Shown here one piece after another: positions 1 through 8,395 of a DNA stretch of 64,000 bases (position 1 is the stretch's first letter; each line of letters starts with the position of its first letter). The stretch spans positions 315,931 to 379,930 of the forward strand of contig JACKDN010000007.1 in assembly GCA_020633465.1 (NCBI GenBank), in the 5' to 3' direction. Made by a program: the position numbers and the translations under genes. A model generated the notes under the pieces. The model worked only from the letters and a program-made list of their open reading frames with translations, searched no databases and had not been told where the DNA came from. Source of the DNA: Myxococcales bacterium. GTDB taxonomy: Bacteria > Myxococcota_A > Bradymonadia > UBA7976 > UBA1532.

Positions 1-475
1 GCGGGATGGGCAGCATGTTCAGGGCCGCCAGGAACAGGTTGGCCATCACCAACAACGCGCTCAACTGCACCAGGGGATCGAGGACGCCGGGCCACGACCG
101 GCTGAGCAGCAGCATGCCGCCGTAGAGCCCCAGCGAGACGATCGCCAGCAGCACGTTCGACACCGGGCCGGCGATGGTGATGAGGAAGTCGGCCTTCCGA
201 ACGGTGATGTCGCGGCGCACCTTCGACGGGTTGACCGGCGTGGCCGCCCAGCCGACCAGGAAGCCCTGCAGGGCGCCGATGATCGGGATGATCAGCGCGC
301 CGAAGACGTGCGCGCGAAACAGCACCATGGGGTTCAGGGTCAGCCGGCCGTGCTGCCGCGGGGTCGGATCGCCCAGGCGGTCGGCGACGAACGCGTGGGC
401 GAACTCGTGCACGGTCAGCGAGATCACGATGGACAGGAAGGCCACGAGGGCCTGCCGCAGGTCGATGTCGAACAC
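1..475 (-). CDS. Site-2 protease family (M50) membrane metalloprotease, C-terminus cut by window edge
   Basis: Intramembrane zinc protease of the M50 family, which cleaves membrane-embedded regulatory proteins or signal-peptide remnants. The visible N-terminal 158 residues start at a GTG placed one base after the xerD stop. A first hydrophobic segment runs straight into the zinc motif HEFAH (about residues 24-28), followed by a second hydrophobic region (ALIIPIIGAL) and a third that begins ITIAGPVSNVLLAIV. The layout matches the short rhomboid-like M50 subfamily without PDZ domains. The start is directly downstream of xerD, so translation is probably coupled. The NPxDG-type second motif expected further on begins right at the edge (LNMLPIP), so the catalytic Asp cannot be checked. 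Family call is firm; the substrate is unknown. Confidence 0.85.
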   Translation of the reverse strand, partial: MFDIDLRQALVAFLSIVISLTVHEFAHAFVADRLGDPTPRQHGRLTLNPMVLFRAHVFGALIIPIIGALQGFLVGWAATPVNPSKVRRDITVRKADFLITIAGPVSNVLLAIVSLGLYGGMLLLSRSWPGVLDPLVQLSALLVMANLFLAALNMLPIP

Positions 476-476
476 C

Positions 477-1385
477 TCAGCCTCGGGGATGGTGGGCGGC
501 GTGGACGCGCGCCAGGCGCGCCCGCGACAGGTGGGTGTAGATCTCGGTGGTCGAGATGTCGGCGTGGCCCAGCATCAGCTGGAGGCTACGCAGATCGGCG
601 CCGCGCTCCAAGAGGTGCGTGGCGAAGGCGTGGCGCAGCTTGTGGGGGCTGACCGGCTTGGTGATGCCCGCCGCCTCGGCGTACTGGCGGAGCAGCTTGA
701 AGAAGCCCTGCCGGGTCATGCCCCGGCCGAGGCGCGTGACGAACACGGGCTCGTTCGCCCGGCGGGCCGCGTCGCCGCGGGTGAGGAGGTCGCGCGCCTC
801 GAGCAGGTAGCGCTCGACCCAGGTGCGCGCGACGTCGCCCATCGGCACCAGGCGCTCCTTGTCGCCCTTGCCGACCACGCGCACGAAGCCGGCCTCGAGG
901 TGCAGGCCGCCGACGGTCAGGCCGACCAGCTCGCTCACCCGCAGGCCGGTCGCGTACAGCACCTCGATCATCGCGCGATCGCGCAGGCCCCGCGCGGTGG
1001 CCGGATCGGGCTGGCGCAGCAGCGCCTCGACCTCGTCGAGGGTGAGCGTCTGGGGCAGCGGGCGGCCGGTGCGCGGCAGCTCGACGCGGGCGGTCGGGTC
1101 GACGTCGACGAGATCCTCCTCGAGCAGGAACCGGAACAGGCCGCGCAAAGCCACCAGCCCGCGGGCCTGGGTGCGCGCGGCCAGCCCGGCCGCCGAGCGG
1201 GTGGCCAGCCAGGCGCGCACGTCCTCTTCGGTGATGCCGCGGGGGGCCCGCTCGACGCCGATCACCTCGCGAAAGTCCGTGATGTCGCGCTGATAGGCGT
1301 CGACGCTGTTGCGCGCCAGGCCGCGCTCGACGGTCAGCCAGGTGAGGTAGTGATCCAGCGCGTCGTCGAAGGCCGCGGCGGTCAC
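477..1385 (-). CDS. xerD: Site-specific tyrosine recombinase XerD/XerC type
   Basis: Tyrosine recombinase of 302 residues that resolves chromosome dimers at dif with its Xer partner. An N-terminal SAM-like core-binding domain (about 5-90) precedes the catalytic domain (about 110-290). All catalytic residues are visible: R149 in ATGLRVSEL, K173 in GKGDKER, H248 and R251 in SPHKLRHAF, H274 in LGHADIS and nucleophile Y283 in TEIYTHL. The start is the GTG that overlaps the glnD stop (GTGA); the frame stays open upstream only as a shadow of glnD. Length and motifs fit XerD slightly better than XerC or a phage integrase, and there are no att-like repeats or phage genes nearby. It lies in a mutS-glnD-xerD-protease chain, so it is probably co-transcribed. 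Confidence 0.9.
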   Translation of the reverse strand: MTAAAFDDALDHYLTWLTVERGLARNSVDAYQRDITDFREVIGVERAPRGITEEDVRAWLATRSAAGLAARTQARGLVALRGLFRFLLEEDLVDVDPTARVELPRTGRPLPQTLTLDEVEALLRQPDPATARGLRDRAMIEVLYATGLRVSELVGLTVGGLHLEAGFVRVVGKGDKERLVPMGDVARTWVERYLLEARDLLTRGDAARRANEPVFVTRLGRGMTRQGFFKLLRQYAEAAGITKPVSPHKLRHAFATHLLERGADLRSLQLMLGHADISTTEIYTHLSRARLARVHAAHHPRG

Positions 1386-3967
1386 GCCGGGCCCTCGGCG
1401 GCCCAGGCCATGGCCTCGACGAGCGTGGCCGCCCGGTCGTCGTCCAGCTTCTGCCCGTCGGGCGTCTGCACGTAGAAGATGTCGTGCACCGCGTCGCCCT
1501 CGGTGGTGATGCGGGCCAGCTCGACCGAGCAGTCGTGGTCGGCGATCACCTGCACCACCGCGTGCAGCAGGCCCGGGCGGTCGCGCGCGATGACGTCGAC
1601 CACCGTGCAGGTCTCGCTGATGCGTTGGTCGAACGTGGCCCGCGTCTCGATCGGGGGGCCGTCGGGCCAGTGGAACCGGCCCTCGGGGTGGGCGATCAGA
1701 TCGGCGGCGCGGACCTCTTTGTTCAGCACGCGCCGCAGGTCGTGCAGCACGGGATCCCAGCGGGCCGGATCGTCCTCGGGGGCGCCGCCGCCCACCTCGC
1801 GCACGCGGAAGACGTCGAGCACGCGGCCGTCGGTCGTCGTGTGCAGGTCGGCCAGGATGATGTCGAGGCCGTGGGCGCTGAGCACGCCGCAGACGGCGGC
1901 CAGCAGGCCCACGCGCCCGCGCGCCGCGACGTGCAGCTGGCTGTAGCCGCGCCGCGGGCGCGGGTTGACCTCGATGGCCACCGGCGGCGACTGCTCGAGG
2001 CGGTCGAGCAGCGCCAGGTGACGCGCGATGGTGCGCGCGCGCGTGCGCTCGAAGTAGGCGGTGGGCAGGCTGGCGAAGAAGTGGTCGACCGCGCCGTTGA
2101 CGTCGGCCACGCGGTGGTCGTCGCCGTTGCGCTGCAGCCAGCGCGTCACCGCGCGCCGCAGCCGCGCCACCCGGCGCTTGGGATCCTCGTACAGGTCGAG
2201 CCCCTGCCGGAAGCGCGCGACGCCGCGCGCGTACAGCTCGGCCAGCAGCGCGGCCTTCCAGTCGGTGTAGGCCTGCGGGCCGGTCGTCGAGGCGTCGGCC
2301 CAGGTGAGCACGAACAGCCGCGCGAGGGCCTCCTCGCTGCCCACCTGCCGCGCGAACTGGCGCACCAGCTCGGGATCGGACAGGTCGCGCCGCTGGCTCA
2401 GGTGCGCCATCAGCAGGTGGTCGCGCACCAGCCACTCGGCGTCGCGCGCCGCCTGCACCGACAGGCCCAGCCGGCGCGCCACCGCCGGCACCAGCCGCGC
2501 GCCCTTCAGCGCGTGGCCCCGCCCCAGCGCCTTGCCGACGTCGTGCATCAGCAGGCCGAGGTACAGCGGCACCGGATCGCCCACCTTCTGCATCGCCCCG
2601 GTCAAGAGCGGCTCGGCCTCGGCCAGGGCGCCGCGGTGCAGCGCCTTCAGCCGCCGCACCGCGTGCAGCGTGTGAATGTCGACGGTGTGCACGTGATACA
2701 GGTCGTGGTGCGTGCGGTGGGTCACCGCGCGGAACTCGGGCACGACGGCGCCCAGCATCCCCGTCTCGTGCAGCTCGCCCAGCGCGTCGCTGGGATCGTC
2801 CGGCTCGGTCAGCACGTCGAGGAACGACTCGACCACCACCGGGTGGATGCGCCAGGTGGCGTCCTCCTCGAGCGCGGCGACCTGGTCGATCACCTTGGCC
2901 TTCAGCGCGCCGTGCAGCGGCACGCCCTCGCGCCGCGCCACCGCGAACAGGCGCATCGTCAGCGTCGGATCGCGCTGCAGCCGATCGGGCGCGGTCAGCT
3001 GCAGGTGACCGTCGACCACGACCAGATCGTCGTCGATCGGGCGCGCCACGCGCGGGCGCGCCGGCCGCCCTTCCTCGCGGCAGCGATCGAGCACCAGCCG
3101 CGTCCAGGTCTGCACCGCCGTCGCGTGGCGATAGTACGCCGCCATGAAGCGCTCGACGGCCGGCCGGTCGTCGCCGAAGCCCATCGCCGCCGCGATGGCC
3201 GCCTGGTGCTCGAAGGTCAGGCGATCGCCCGCGTAGCCCGACCCCCAGTGCAGCCGATTGCGGATCTCGAGCAGCAGGTCGCGCGCGGCGACCAGCTCGC
3301 GCACGGCCCGCGCGGTCAAAAGGCCCTTGGGCAGCAGGTCGGCCAGGCGCTCGACGCGGAAGGTCGCGGCGGCCGACCACCACAGCGTGTGCAGATCGCG
3401 CAGCCCGCCGGGGCTCTGCTTCAGGTTGGGCTCGAGCAGGTAGACGCTGCGGCCGTAGCGCGCGTGGCGCGCCGCCATGCCGGCCTCGAGCGCCTCGAGC
3501 ACGCCCGCGCGCCCGCCGGCGTCGAGATCGGCCAGCACGCCGGCGCGCACCGCGTGCAGCGCGTCCTCGGCGCCGGCCAGCGGACGCGCGGTCAGCAGGC
3601 CGGTCAGCGTGTGCAGATCGTCGGCCGCCAGCGCGACGGTCTCGGCCACGGTGCGGGTGGCGAAGCCCACCTGATAGCCCAGGTCCCACAGGCCGCGCAG
3701 CACGCGCTGCACCGCCGGCTCGGCCGCCGCCGCGTCGTCGGTCAGGAACAGCAGGTCGAGATCGCTGGTGGGCGCCAGCTCGCGTCGGCCGTAGCCGCCG
3801 ACCGCCGCCGCGCAGACGGACGGGTGGTCGCCCAGCAGCGCACGCACCTGCGCGTCCGCGAGATCGGCCAACGCGCGGGACGCGTCCACCCCTGCCCCGC
3901 CCTCGGCGATGTGCGCCCGCGCGGCCTCGTGCGCGTCGCGGGTCAGCGGCGGGGGGTCGGCGATCAC
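1382..3967 (-). CDS. glnD: [Protein-PII] uridylyltransferase / uridylyl-removing enzyme
   Basis: Bifunctional nitrogen sensor of 861 residues that uridylylates PII when glutamine is low and removes UMP when it is high. The nucleotidyltransferase motif GGYGRREL...SDLDL is at about 57-72. An HD phosphohydrolase domain in the middle carries HTVDIHT and LMHDVGK (about 472-478). Two ACT domains lie at the C-terminus, the last starting near VVDVIARDRPGLL. All four expected domains are intact and the length is normal for GlnD. The GTG start overlaps the mutS stop (GTGA), and its own stop overlaps the xerD start. No PII (glnB) or glutamine synthetase gene lies in the window, so its targets must be elsewhere. 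Placement behind mutS is unusual. Confidence 0.93.
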   Translation of the reverse strand: MIADPPPLTRDAHEAARAHIAEGGAGVDASRALADLADAQVRALLGDHPSVCAAAVGGYGRRELAPTSDLDLLFLTDDAAAAEPAVQRVLRGLWDLGYQVGFATRTVAETVALAADDLHTLTGLLTARPLAGAEDALHAVRAGVLADLDAGGRAGVLEALEAGMAARHARYGRSVYLLEPNLKQSPGGLRDLHTLWWSAAATFRVERLADLLPKGLLTARAVRELVAARDLLLEIRNRLHWGSGYAGDRLTFEHQAAIAAAMGFGDDRPAVERFMAAYYRHATAVQTWTRLVLDRCREEGRPARPRVARPIDDDLVVVDGHLQLTAPDRLQRDPTLTMRLFAVARREGVPLHGALKAKVIDQVAALEEDATWRIHPVVVESFLDVLTEPDDPSDALGELHETGMLGAVVPEFRAVTHRTHHDLYHVHTVDIHTLHAVRRLKALHRGALAEAEPLLTGAMQKVGDPVPLYLGLLMHDVGKALGRGHALKGARLVPAVARRLGLSVQAARDAEWLVRDHLLMAHLSQRRDLSDPELVRQFARQVGSEEALARLFVLTWADASTTGPQAYTDWKAALLAELYARGVARFRQGLDLYEDPKRRVARLRRAVTRWLQRNGDDHRVADVNGAVDHFFASLPTAYFERTRARTIARHLALLDRLEQSPPVAIEVNPRPRRGYSQLHVAARGRVGLLAAVCGVLSAHGLDIILADLHTTTDGRVLDVFRVREVGGGAPEDDPARWDPVLHDLRRVLNKEVRAADLIAHPEGRFHWPDGPPIETRATFDQRISETCTVVDVIARDRPGLLHAVVQVIADHDCSVELARITTEGDAVHDIFYVQTPDGQKLDDDRAATLVEAMAWAAEGPA

Positions 3968-6657
3968 GTCAGCTGACCGCGCAGCTGGTGCAGGAAGTTG
4001 AGCGCCTCGAGCGGGGTCAGGTGGTCGAGGTCGCAGCCGCGCAGGGCCGACTCCACCCGGCTCGGGCCCGCGGGCAGCGGCGGCGGCGCGAACAGGCTGA
4101 GCTGCAGGTTGTGCTCCGGCAGCGCCACCGCGTCGCCGCCCTGCGCCAGGCGCGGCATCCCCGTCTCGTCGTGCTCGGCGCCCTGCAGGTTGTCGAGCAC
4201 CTGCCGCGCCCGGTCGACCACCGCCTTGGGCAGCCCCGCCAGCCGCGCCACCTGGATGCCGTAGCTGCGGTTCGCGCCGCCCGGCACGAGCTGGCGCAGG
4301 AAGATGACCTCGTCGTTCCACTCCTTCACCGCGATGGTGAAGTTGGCCACCCGCGGCTTCACCTCGGCGAGGTCGGTCAGCTCGTGGTAGTGCGTCGCGA
4401 ACAGCGCCTTGGCGCCCAGCACGTCGTGGATGTACTCGGCCACGGCCCAGGCGATGCTGACCCCGTCGAAGGTGCTGGTGCCGCGCCCGATCTCGTCGAG
4501 CACCAGCAGGCTGCGCGGCGTCGCCTCGCGCAGGATCGTGGCCGTCTCGTGCATCTCGACCATGAAGGTCGACCGCCCCGCGGCCAGGTCGTCGGCGGCG
4601 CCCACCCGGGTGAAGATGCGGTCCACCACGCCGACGCGCGCCGACTTCGCGGGCACGAAGCTGCCCATCTGCGCCATCAGCGTGATCAGCGCCACCTGCC
4701 GCATCACCGTCGACTTGCCCGCCATGTTGGGCCCGGTCAGCACCACCAGGCTCTGCGACTCGCGGTCCATCCGCAGCGAGTTGGGCACGAACTCCTCGCG
4801 CCCGACGGCCTCTTCGACCACCGGGTGCCGGCCCTCGACGATCTCGAGCACGTCGCCCTCGTCGACCACCGGGCGGCAGTACCCGTTGCGGTGCGCCAGC
4901 TCGGCCAGCGCGGTCAAGGCGTCCAGATCGGCCAGCGCGCTCGCCGTCTCGGCCACCCGCGGCGCGAAGGTGGCCACCTCGGCGGCGACGGCGGCGAACA
5001 GCTCGGCCTCGAGCGCCGAGCGCTTCGCCTCGGCGTTCAGCACCTTCTCCTCGAAGTCCTTGAGCTCGGTGGTGAAGTAGCGCTCGGCGTTGGTCAGCGT
5101 CTGCTTGCGGATGTAGTGCTCGGGCACGCTGCGCAGGTTCGCCTTCGACACCTCGATGTAGTAGCCGAAGACCTTGTTGAACCGGACCTTCAGCGAGCCG
5201 ATGCCGGTGACCTCGCGCTCGCGCCGCTCGAGGTCGATGATCCAGTCCTTGCCCGTGGTCGACAGGCCGACGTACTCGTCGAGCTCGTCGTTGAAGCCCG
5301 GCCGCACCACCCCGCCGTCGCGCAGCTGGCCCGGCGGATCGTCGACCAGCGCGTGGGCGATCAGGCCGCTCAGCTCGGCCAGCGCGTCCAGGCGCGCCCG
5401 CACCGGCTCGAGCGGCGCCACCCCGTCGAGCTGCGCCTGCACCGCCGGCACCTGCTCGAGCGTCAGCCGGAGGAACCAGAAGTCGCGCGGCCCCGCGCTG
5501 CCCGCGGCGATGCGCGCGTTCAGCCGCTCGAGATCGTGCATCTGCTGCAGCGCCGCGCGTAGCCGCGCGCGCGCCTCGGCCTGGGCGCGCAGCCAGTCGA
5601 CCATGTCCAGCCGCGCCTCGATGGCGCGCGCGTCGACCAGCGGGTAGGCCATCCACTGCCGCAGGCGCCGGCCGCCCATCGCCGTGCCGGCGTGATCCAT
5701 CGTGCCCAGCAGCGAGCCCCGCTTCCGCCCGTCCATCAGCGTGCGGAACAGCTCGAGGTTGGCCTTGGCCGTCTCGTCGAGCACCAGCGTGTCGTGCACC
5801 TGGTACGGCGTCAGCAGGCGCGTGTGGTCGGGGATCTTCTGCTGCGTGTCCTCGACGTAGGCCAGCGTGGCGCCCGCCGCGCACAGCGCCAGCGTGGGCG
5901 CGCCGAAGCCGAACGCCCGCACGGCCTTCACCGCCGGATCGCCGTCGGGGCCGATGAGCCCGGACAGCGCGCGCTCGGCCCGCTCGAGCGTGAAGAACGC
6001 GTCGCCCGGCGCGCTGACGGCCAGCCTCTCGAGCCGGCTGCCCAGCGCCCGCCGCGCCGCGGGCGCCGCGTCCGGCAGCAACACCTCGCGCGGCTCCAAC
6101 CGGCTGATCTCACAGCGCAAAGCGCCCGCGCCGACCACCTGCGTCACCCGGAACTCGCCGGTCGAGACGTCCAGCGCGCCGACCCCGAAGGCGCCCTCGG
6201 CGTCGTCGCTGGCGGGCAGCACGGCCACCAGGAAGTTGTTCGCCCGGGCCTCGAGGCTCTCGGTGTCGAGCACCACGCCCGGCGTGACCACCCGCGTGAT
6301 GCCGCGCCGCACGATGCCCTTCGCCTGCGTGGGATCTTCGAGCTGGTCGCAGACCGCCACCTTGAGGCCGGCGGCCAGCGCGCGCGCCAGGTAGGCGGTC
6401 AGCTGGTGGTGCGGGAAGCCCGACATCGGCGCCGGGACGCTCGACTCCTTGTCGCGGCTGGTCACCGTCAGGTCGAGGTACTGCCCGCCCAGCTCGGCGT
6501 CGCGGAAGAACATCTCGTAGAAGTCGCCCATGCGGAAGAACAGCAGGGCGTCGGGGTAGCGGGCCTTGGCCGCGACGTACTGCTGCATCATGGGCGTCAG
6601 CTTGATGCCGGCGGGGATGCCGTGCTGCTCGACGCGGGTGACCTCGGTGTTCGCCAT
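3964..6657 (-). CDS. mutS: DNA mismatch repair protein MutS
   Basis: Mismatch-recognition ATPase of 897 residues, which binds mispaired bases as a dimer and recruits MutL. The N-terminal mismatch-binding domain has the hallmark FFRMGDFYEMF (the family F-x-E reader is DFYEMF). The C-terminal ABC-type ATPase has Walker A GPNMAGKST (about 642-650), Walker B LLVLDEIGRGTSTFDG and the FATHYHEL switch. The clamp and lever regions are present and the length is usual. The ATG start gives a well-conserved beginning that leads into GIKLTPMMQQY. It is the first gene of an overlapping chain with glnD, xerD and the site-2 protease; a sigma70-like promoter lies just upstream. No mutL is seen in the window. 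Confidence 0.96.
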   Translation of the reverse strand: MANTEVTRVEQHGIPAGIKLTPMMQQYVAAKARYPDALLFFRMGDFYEMFFRDAELGGQYLDLTVTSRDKESSVPAPMSGFPHHQLTAYLARALAAGLKVAVCDQLEDPTQAKGIVRRGITRVVTPGVVLDTESLEARANNFLVAVLPASDDAEGAFGVGALDVSTGEFRVTQVVGAGALRCEISRLEPREVLLPDAAPAARRALGSRLERLAVSAPGDAFFTLERAERALSGLIGPDGDPAVKAVRAFGFGAPTLALCAAGATLAYVEDTQQKIPDHTRLLTPYQVHDTLVLDETAKANLELFRTLMDGRKRGSLLGTMDHAGTAMGGRRLRQWMAYPLVDARAIEARLDMVDWLRAQAEARARLRAALQQMHDLERLNARIAAGSAGPRDFWFLRLTLEQVPAVQAQLDGVAPLEPVRARLDALAELSGLIAHALVDDPPGQLRDGGVVRPGFNDELDEYVGLSTTGKDWIIDLERREREVTGIGSLKVRFNKVFGYYIEVSKANLRSVPEHYIRKQTLTNAERYFTTELKDFEEKVLNAEAKRSALEAELFAAVAAEVATFAPRVAETASALADLDALTALAELAHRNGYCRPVVDEGDVLEIVEGRHPVVEEAVGREEFVPNSLRMDRESQSLVVLTGPNMAGKSTVMRQVALITLMAQMGSFVPAKSARVGVVDRIFTRVGAADDLAAGRSTFMVEMHETATILREATPRSLLVLDEIGRGTSTFDGVSIAWAVAEYIHDVLGAKALFATHYHELTDLAEVKPRVANFTIAVKEWNDEVIFLRQLVPGGANRSYGIQVARLAGLPKAVVDRARQVLDNLQGAEHDETGMPRLAQGGDAVALPEHNLQLSLFAPPPLPAGPSRVESALRGCDLDHLTPLEALNFLHQLRGQLT

Positions 6658-6663
6658 GGCGCC

Positions 6664-6692
6664 TGTCTAACCGACCGGGCGGCGCCGTTCAA
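6664..6692 (-). promoter_or_regulatory. Sigma70-like promoter for mutS operon
   Basis: On the minus strand TTGAAC (6692-6687) and TAGACA (6669-6664) are separated by 17 bases, close to the mutS ATG at 6657. The predicted start of transcription would leave almost no leader. The -35 box falls inside a small GGCGCC inverted repeat (6680s-6700). The match to consensus is partial, so this is a candidate only. Confidence 0.35.
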
Positions 6693-6735
6693 CCGGCGCC
6701 GTCGATGCGTCGTCGGATGAGCGCAGCGCTCGATT

Positions 6736-6886
6736 CGTGCCCGTGCCCGTGCCCGTGCCCGTGCCCGGGTGGCGCCGCGTCATGCTCGGCCGCCGGGAGG
6801 CAAAAACGGCCTGCAATCAGATGGTTGAATGTTCAATCCCCGGCCGGGGAAGTTCGGGCACGGGCACGGGCACGGGCACGGGCACG
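6736..6886. repeat. Perfect 32-bp inverted repeat made of GCCCGT hexamers, 87-bp spacer
   Basis: The arm at 6736-6767 is five and a third copies of the hexamer CGTGCC, ending in CCCG. The arm at 6855-6886 is its exact reverse complement. The 87-bp spacer contains a short A/T-richer patch (AAAAACGG, ATGGTTGAATGTTCAAT) that differs from the surrounding G+C-rich DNA. The non-coding gap 6658-6961 holds this structure and the mutS promoter and nothing else that I recognise. Frames through the arms encode only Val-Pro or His-Gly runs and are not credible genes. RNA from either strand could form a 32-bp stem, so it may be a terminator for the leftward gene at 6962, a transcript-end protector, or a protein-binding array. 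Confidence 0.8.
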
Positions 6887-6961
6887 TCTTCTCGGACGGA
6901 CGAACGTGCATCCCGTGGCGTGCGTGGCTCGACCGGACCCGGATGCGGCGCCGTCGAGCGA

Positions 6962-7273
6962 TCAGGCGACGACGTCGAGCCGGGTGCCGCGGGCGGCGAT
7001 CAGGTGGTAGCGCGTCTGCGCGCGGGCGTCGTAGGCCCGGTGGGCGGGCACGTCGCGGGCGGCGTCGACGCGGTGGGCCGGGGCGGCGCGGTGCCCCCCG
7101 CCCTCGCTGTCGAGCTCGGGGTGGAACACGCCGTCGACGGCCGAGAAGCTGACCGTGTCGCGGGGCGCGAAGACCTCGCTGACGGCCTCGACGAAGCGCT
7201 GCAGCCCCGTGTGGGGGCGCGCGGCGGCCATCGCCGCCGCGGCGCCGCCGCGTCCGATGCGCCCGGCCCGCAT
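6962..7273 (-). CDS. Hypothetical protein downstream of DnaJ-like gene
   Basis: Protein of 103 residues that I do not recognise. It has a helical N-terminal half (GLQRFVEAVSEVFAPRDTVSF) and a His/Arg/Ala-rich C-terminal half ending LDVVA. No signal peptide or membrane segment is visible. Its ATG lies one base after the stop of the DnaJ-like gene (TGACATG), so the two are very likely translated from one message and may act together. Codon use is G+C-rich at third positions like its neighbours, which supports real coding. The 32-bp hexamer inverted repeat lies just past its stop. No function is proposed. Confidence 0.55.
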   Translation of the reverse strand: MRAGRIGRGGAAAAMAAARPHTGLQRFVEAVSEVFAPRDTVSFSAVDGVFHPELDSEGGGHRAAPAHRVDAARDVPAHRAYDARAQTRYHLIAARGTRLDVVA

Positions 7274-7274
7274 G

Positions 7275-8027
7275 TCAGCAGGTCTCCACGTCGAGGAAGA
7301 GGTCGCCGTTGCCCTGGCCGCCCCACACCGGCAGGCCCTGGCCGCGCAGGCGGAACCGGCGGCCCGTCTTCGTGCCGGCCGGCACCGTCACGCGCACCGT
7401 GCCGCGCGGCACGCGCACCTGCAGCACGCCGCCGGCCCGCGCCAGCCGGGCGTCGACGTCGATGACGCCGAAGAGGTCGGCGCCCTCGCGGCGGAAGCCC
7501 TCGACCGGCGCGGGATCCAGCACCAGGAACAGGTCGCCGTCGGGCAGGCCGCAGAGCCCGGCGGTGCCCTTCCCCGCCAGCCGCAGGCGGGCGCCGCTGC
7601 GCGCGCCGGCCGGCACCGCCACGCGCACCGTCTCGCGCACCTTTACCCGGCCGACGCCGCTGCAGACGCAGTCGGGATCGCCGCCGTCCTGGCAGCAGGG
7701 GCAGGCCGCCGCGCGGGTGATGGCGATCTTGCGGCTGCCGCCGGCGAGCAGCGTCGCGGCGTCGACGGGCAGCCGCAGCACGACGTCCTCGCCGGCCAGG
7801 CTGGCCACCTTGACGCGGGCGCGATCGGCGACGAAGCGACGCTTCAGGCGCTGGAAGAAGCCGCCCTCGACCTCGGCGGTGCGGTGGCCGGTGGCCGCCG
7901 GGCGCGGCTCGGCCGCGGCGTCGGGCTCGGCCTGAGGCCGGGGCTCGGCGGTCGGCGGCTCGTCGGACCCGGCGTCGTCGCGGCCCGCGCCCCTCGAGGA
8001 TCGACGCCGGCGGCGCGGCGGCGCCAC
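7275..8027 (-). CDS. DnaJ-like protein, C-terminal substrate-binding part (frameshifted from J-domain)
   Basis: C-terminal portion of a DnaJ-family co-chaperone: two DnaJ-C type beta-sandwiches read VRVAVPAGARSGARLRLAGKG and VRVTVPAGTKTGRRFRLRGQG, with the usual GDLFLV and GDLFLDV strands. A small Cys cluster (CPCC, DCVC) replaces the long zinc-finger region of canonical DnaJ, so it is closer to CbpA or degenerate DnaJ types. The upstream J-domain (to 8281) is in another frame. Adding one G to the GGGG run at 7990-7993 (minus strand) joins them into one protein of 335 residues across 7275-8281. The GTG at 8027 is only the first in-frame start and has no recognisable ribosome site. I therefore read this as half of a single gene with an indel, not as an independent gene. 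Confidence 0.7.
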   Translation of the reverse strand: MAPPRRRRRSSRGAGRDDAGSDEPPTAEPRPQAEPDAAAEPRPAATGHRTAEVEGGFFQRLKRRFVADRARVKVASLAGEDVVLRLPVDAATLLAGGSRKIAITRAAACPCCQDGGDPDCVCSGVGRVKVRETVRVAVPAGARSGARLRLAGKGTAGLCGLPDGDLFLVLDPAPVEGFRREGADLFGVIDVDARLARAGGVLQVRVPRGTVRVTVPAGTKTGRRFRLRGQGLPVWGGQGNGDLFLDVETC

Positions 8028-8281
8028 TCGGCCCAGGCCTGGGCGTGGTCGGCCGGCTCGGCGGCCGCGCGGCGGTCCGGCCGCGCCGGCGCCGCGCGGT
8101 CCGGGCCCTGGCGGCCGGTGAGCACGTTGTAGGCGGCGGTGATCTCCTTGAAGCGCTCGGCGTCCCCCCCGACCCGGTCGGGGTGAAGGCGGCGCGCGAT
8201 GCGACGATACGCCTGCCGCACCTCCTCGAGGGGAGCGGCGTCGGGCAGGCCCAGCAGGCGGTACGAGGCGGCGTGGGTCAT
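7844..8281 (-). CDS. J-domain (N-terminal part of split DnaJ-like protein)
   Basis: Canonical J-domain beginning MTHAASYRLLG, with helix II rich in basic residues (YRRIARRL), the HPD motif in LHPDRVGG and helix III FKEITAAYNVL. It would stimulate the ATPase of an Hsp70. After about residue 97 this frame degenerates into Arg/Pro/Ser-rich sequence with no resemblance to DnaJ, while the DnaJ C-terminal domains continue in the frame that is one base earlier. The ATG at 8281 was chosen because the J-domain starts there; the longer GTG start at 8416 would add unrelated sequence that includes part of a repeat cluster. Most likely one frameshifted dnaJ-like gene; a real split gene is possible but less likely. 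Confidence 0.7.
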   Translation of the reverse strand: MTHAASYRLLGLPDAAPLEEVRQAYRRIARRLHPDRVGGDAERFKEITAAYNVLTGRQGPDRAAPARPDRRAAAEPADHAQAWAEWRRRAAGVDPRGARAATTPGPTSRRPPSPGLRPSPTPRPSRARRPPATAPPRSRAASSSA

Positions 8282-8395
8282 GATGGGTCTCACTGACTGG
8301 GGCGCGGTGGGGTGGCCGCGCCGGTCTCGCCCTCCCCCTTCAGCCAGAAGCGTGCCAGCGCCACGGACGCCGGATAACGTCGCACGGTGGCCGCC

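Noticed and set aside
1484..3976. Long plus-strand open frame opposite glnD
   Set aside because: Gln/His/Arg-rich shadow of GC-rich third positions; the opposite strand encodes GlnD with all its motifs.
6705..7465. Open frames through the GCCCGT repeats (Val-Pro or His-Gly runs)
   Set aside because: Composition is forced by the repeat, with no start signal; the region overlaps the real minus-strand gene at 6962-7273.
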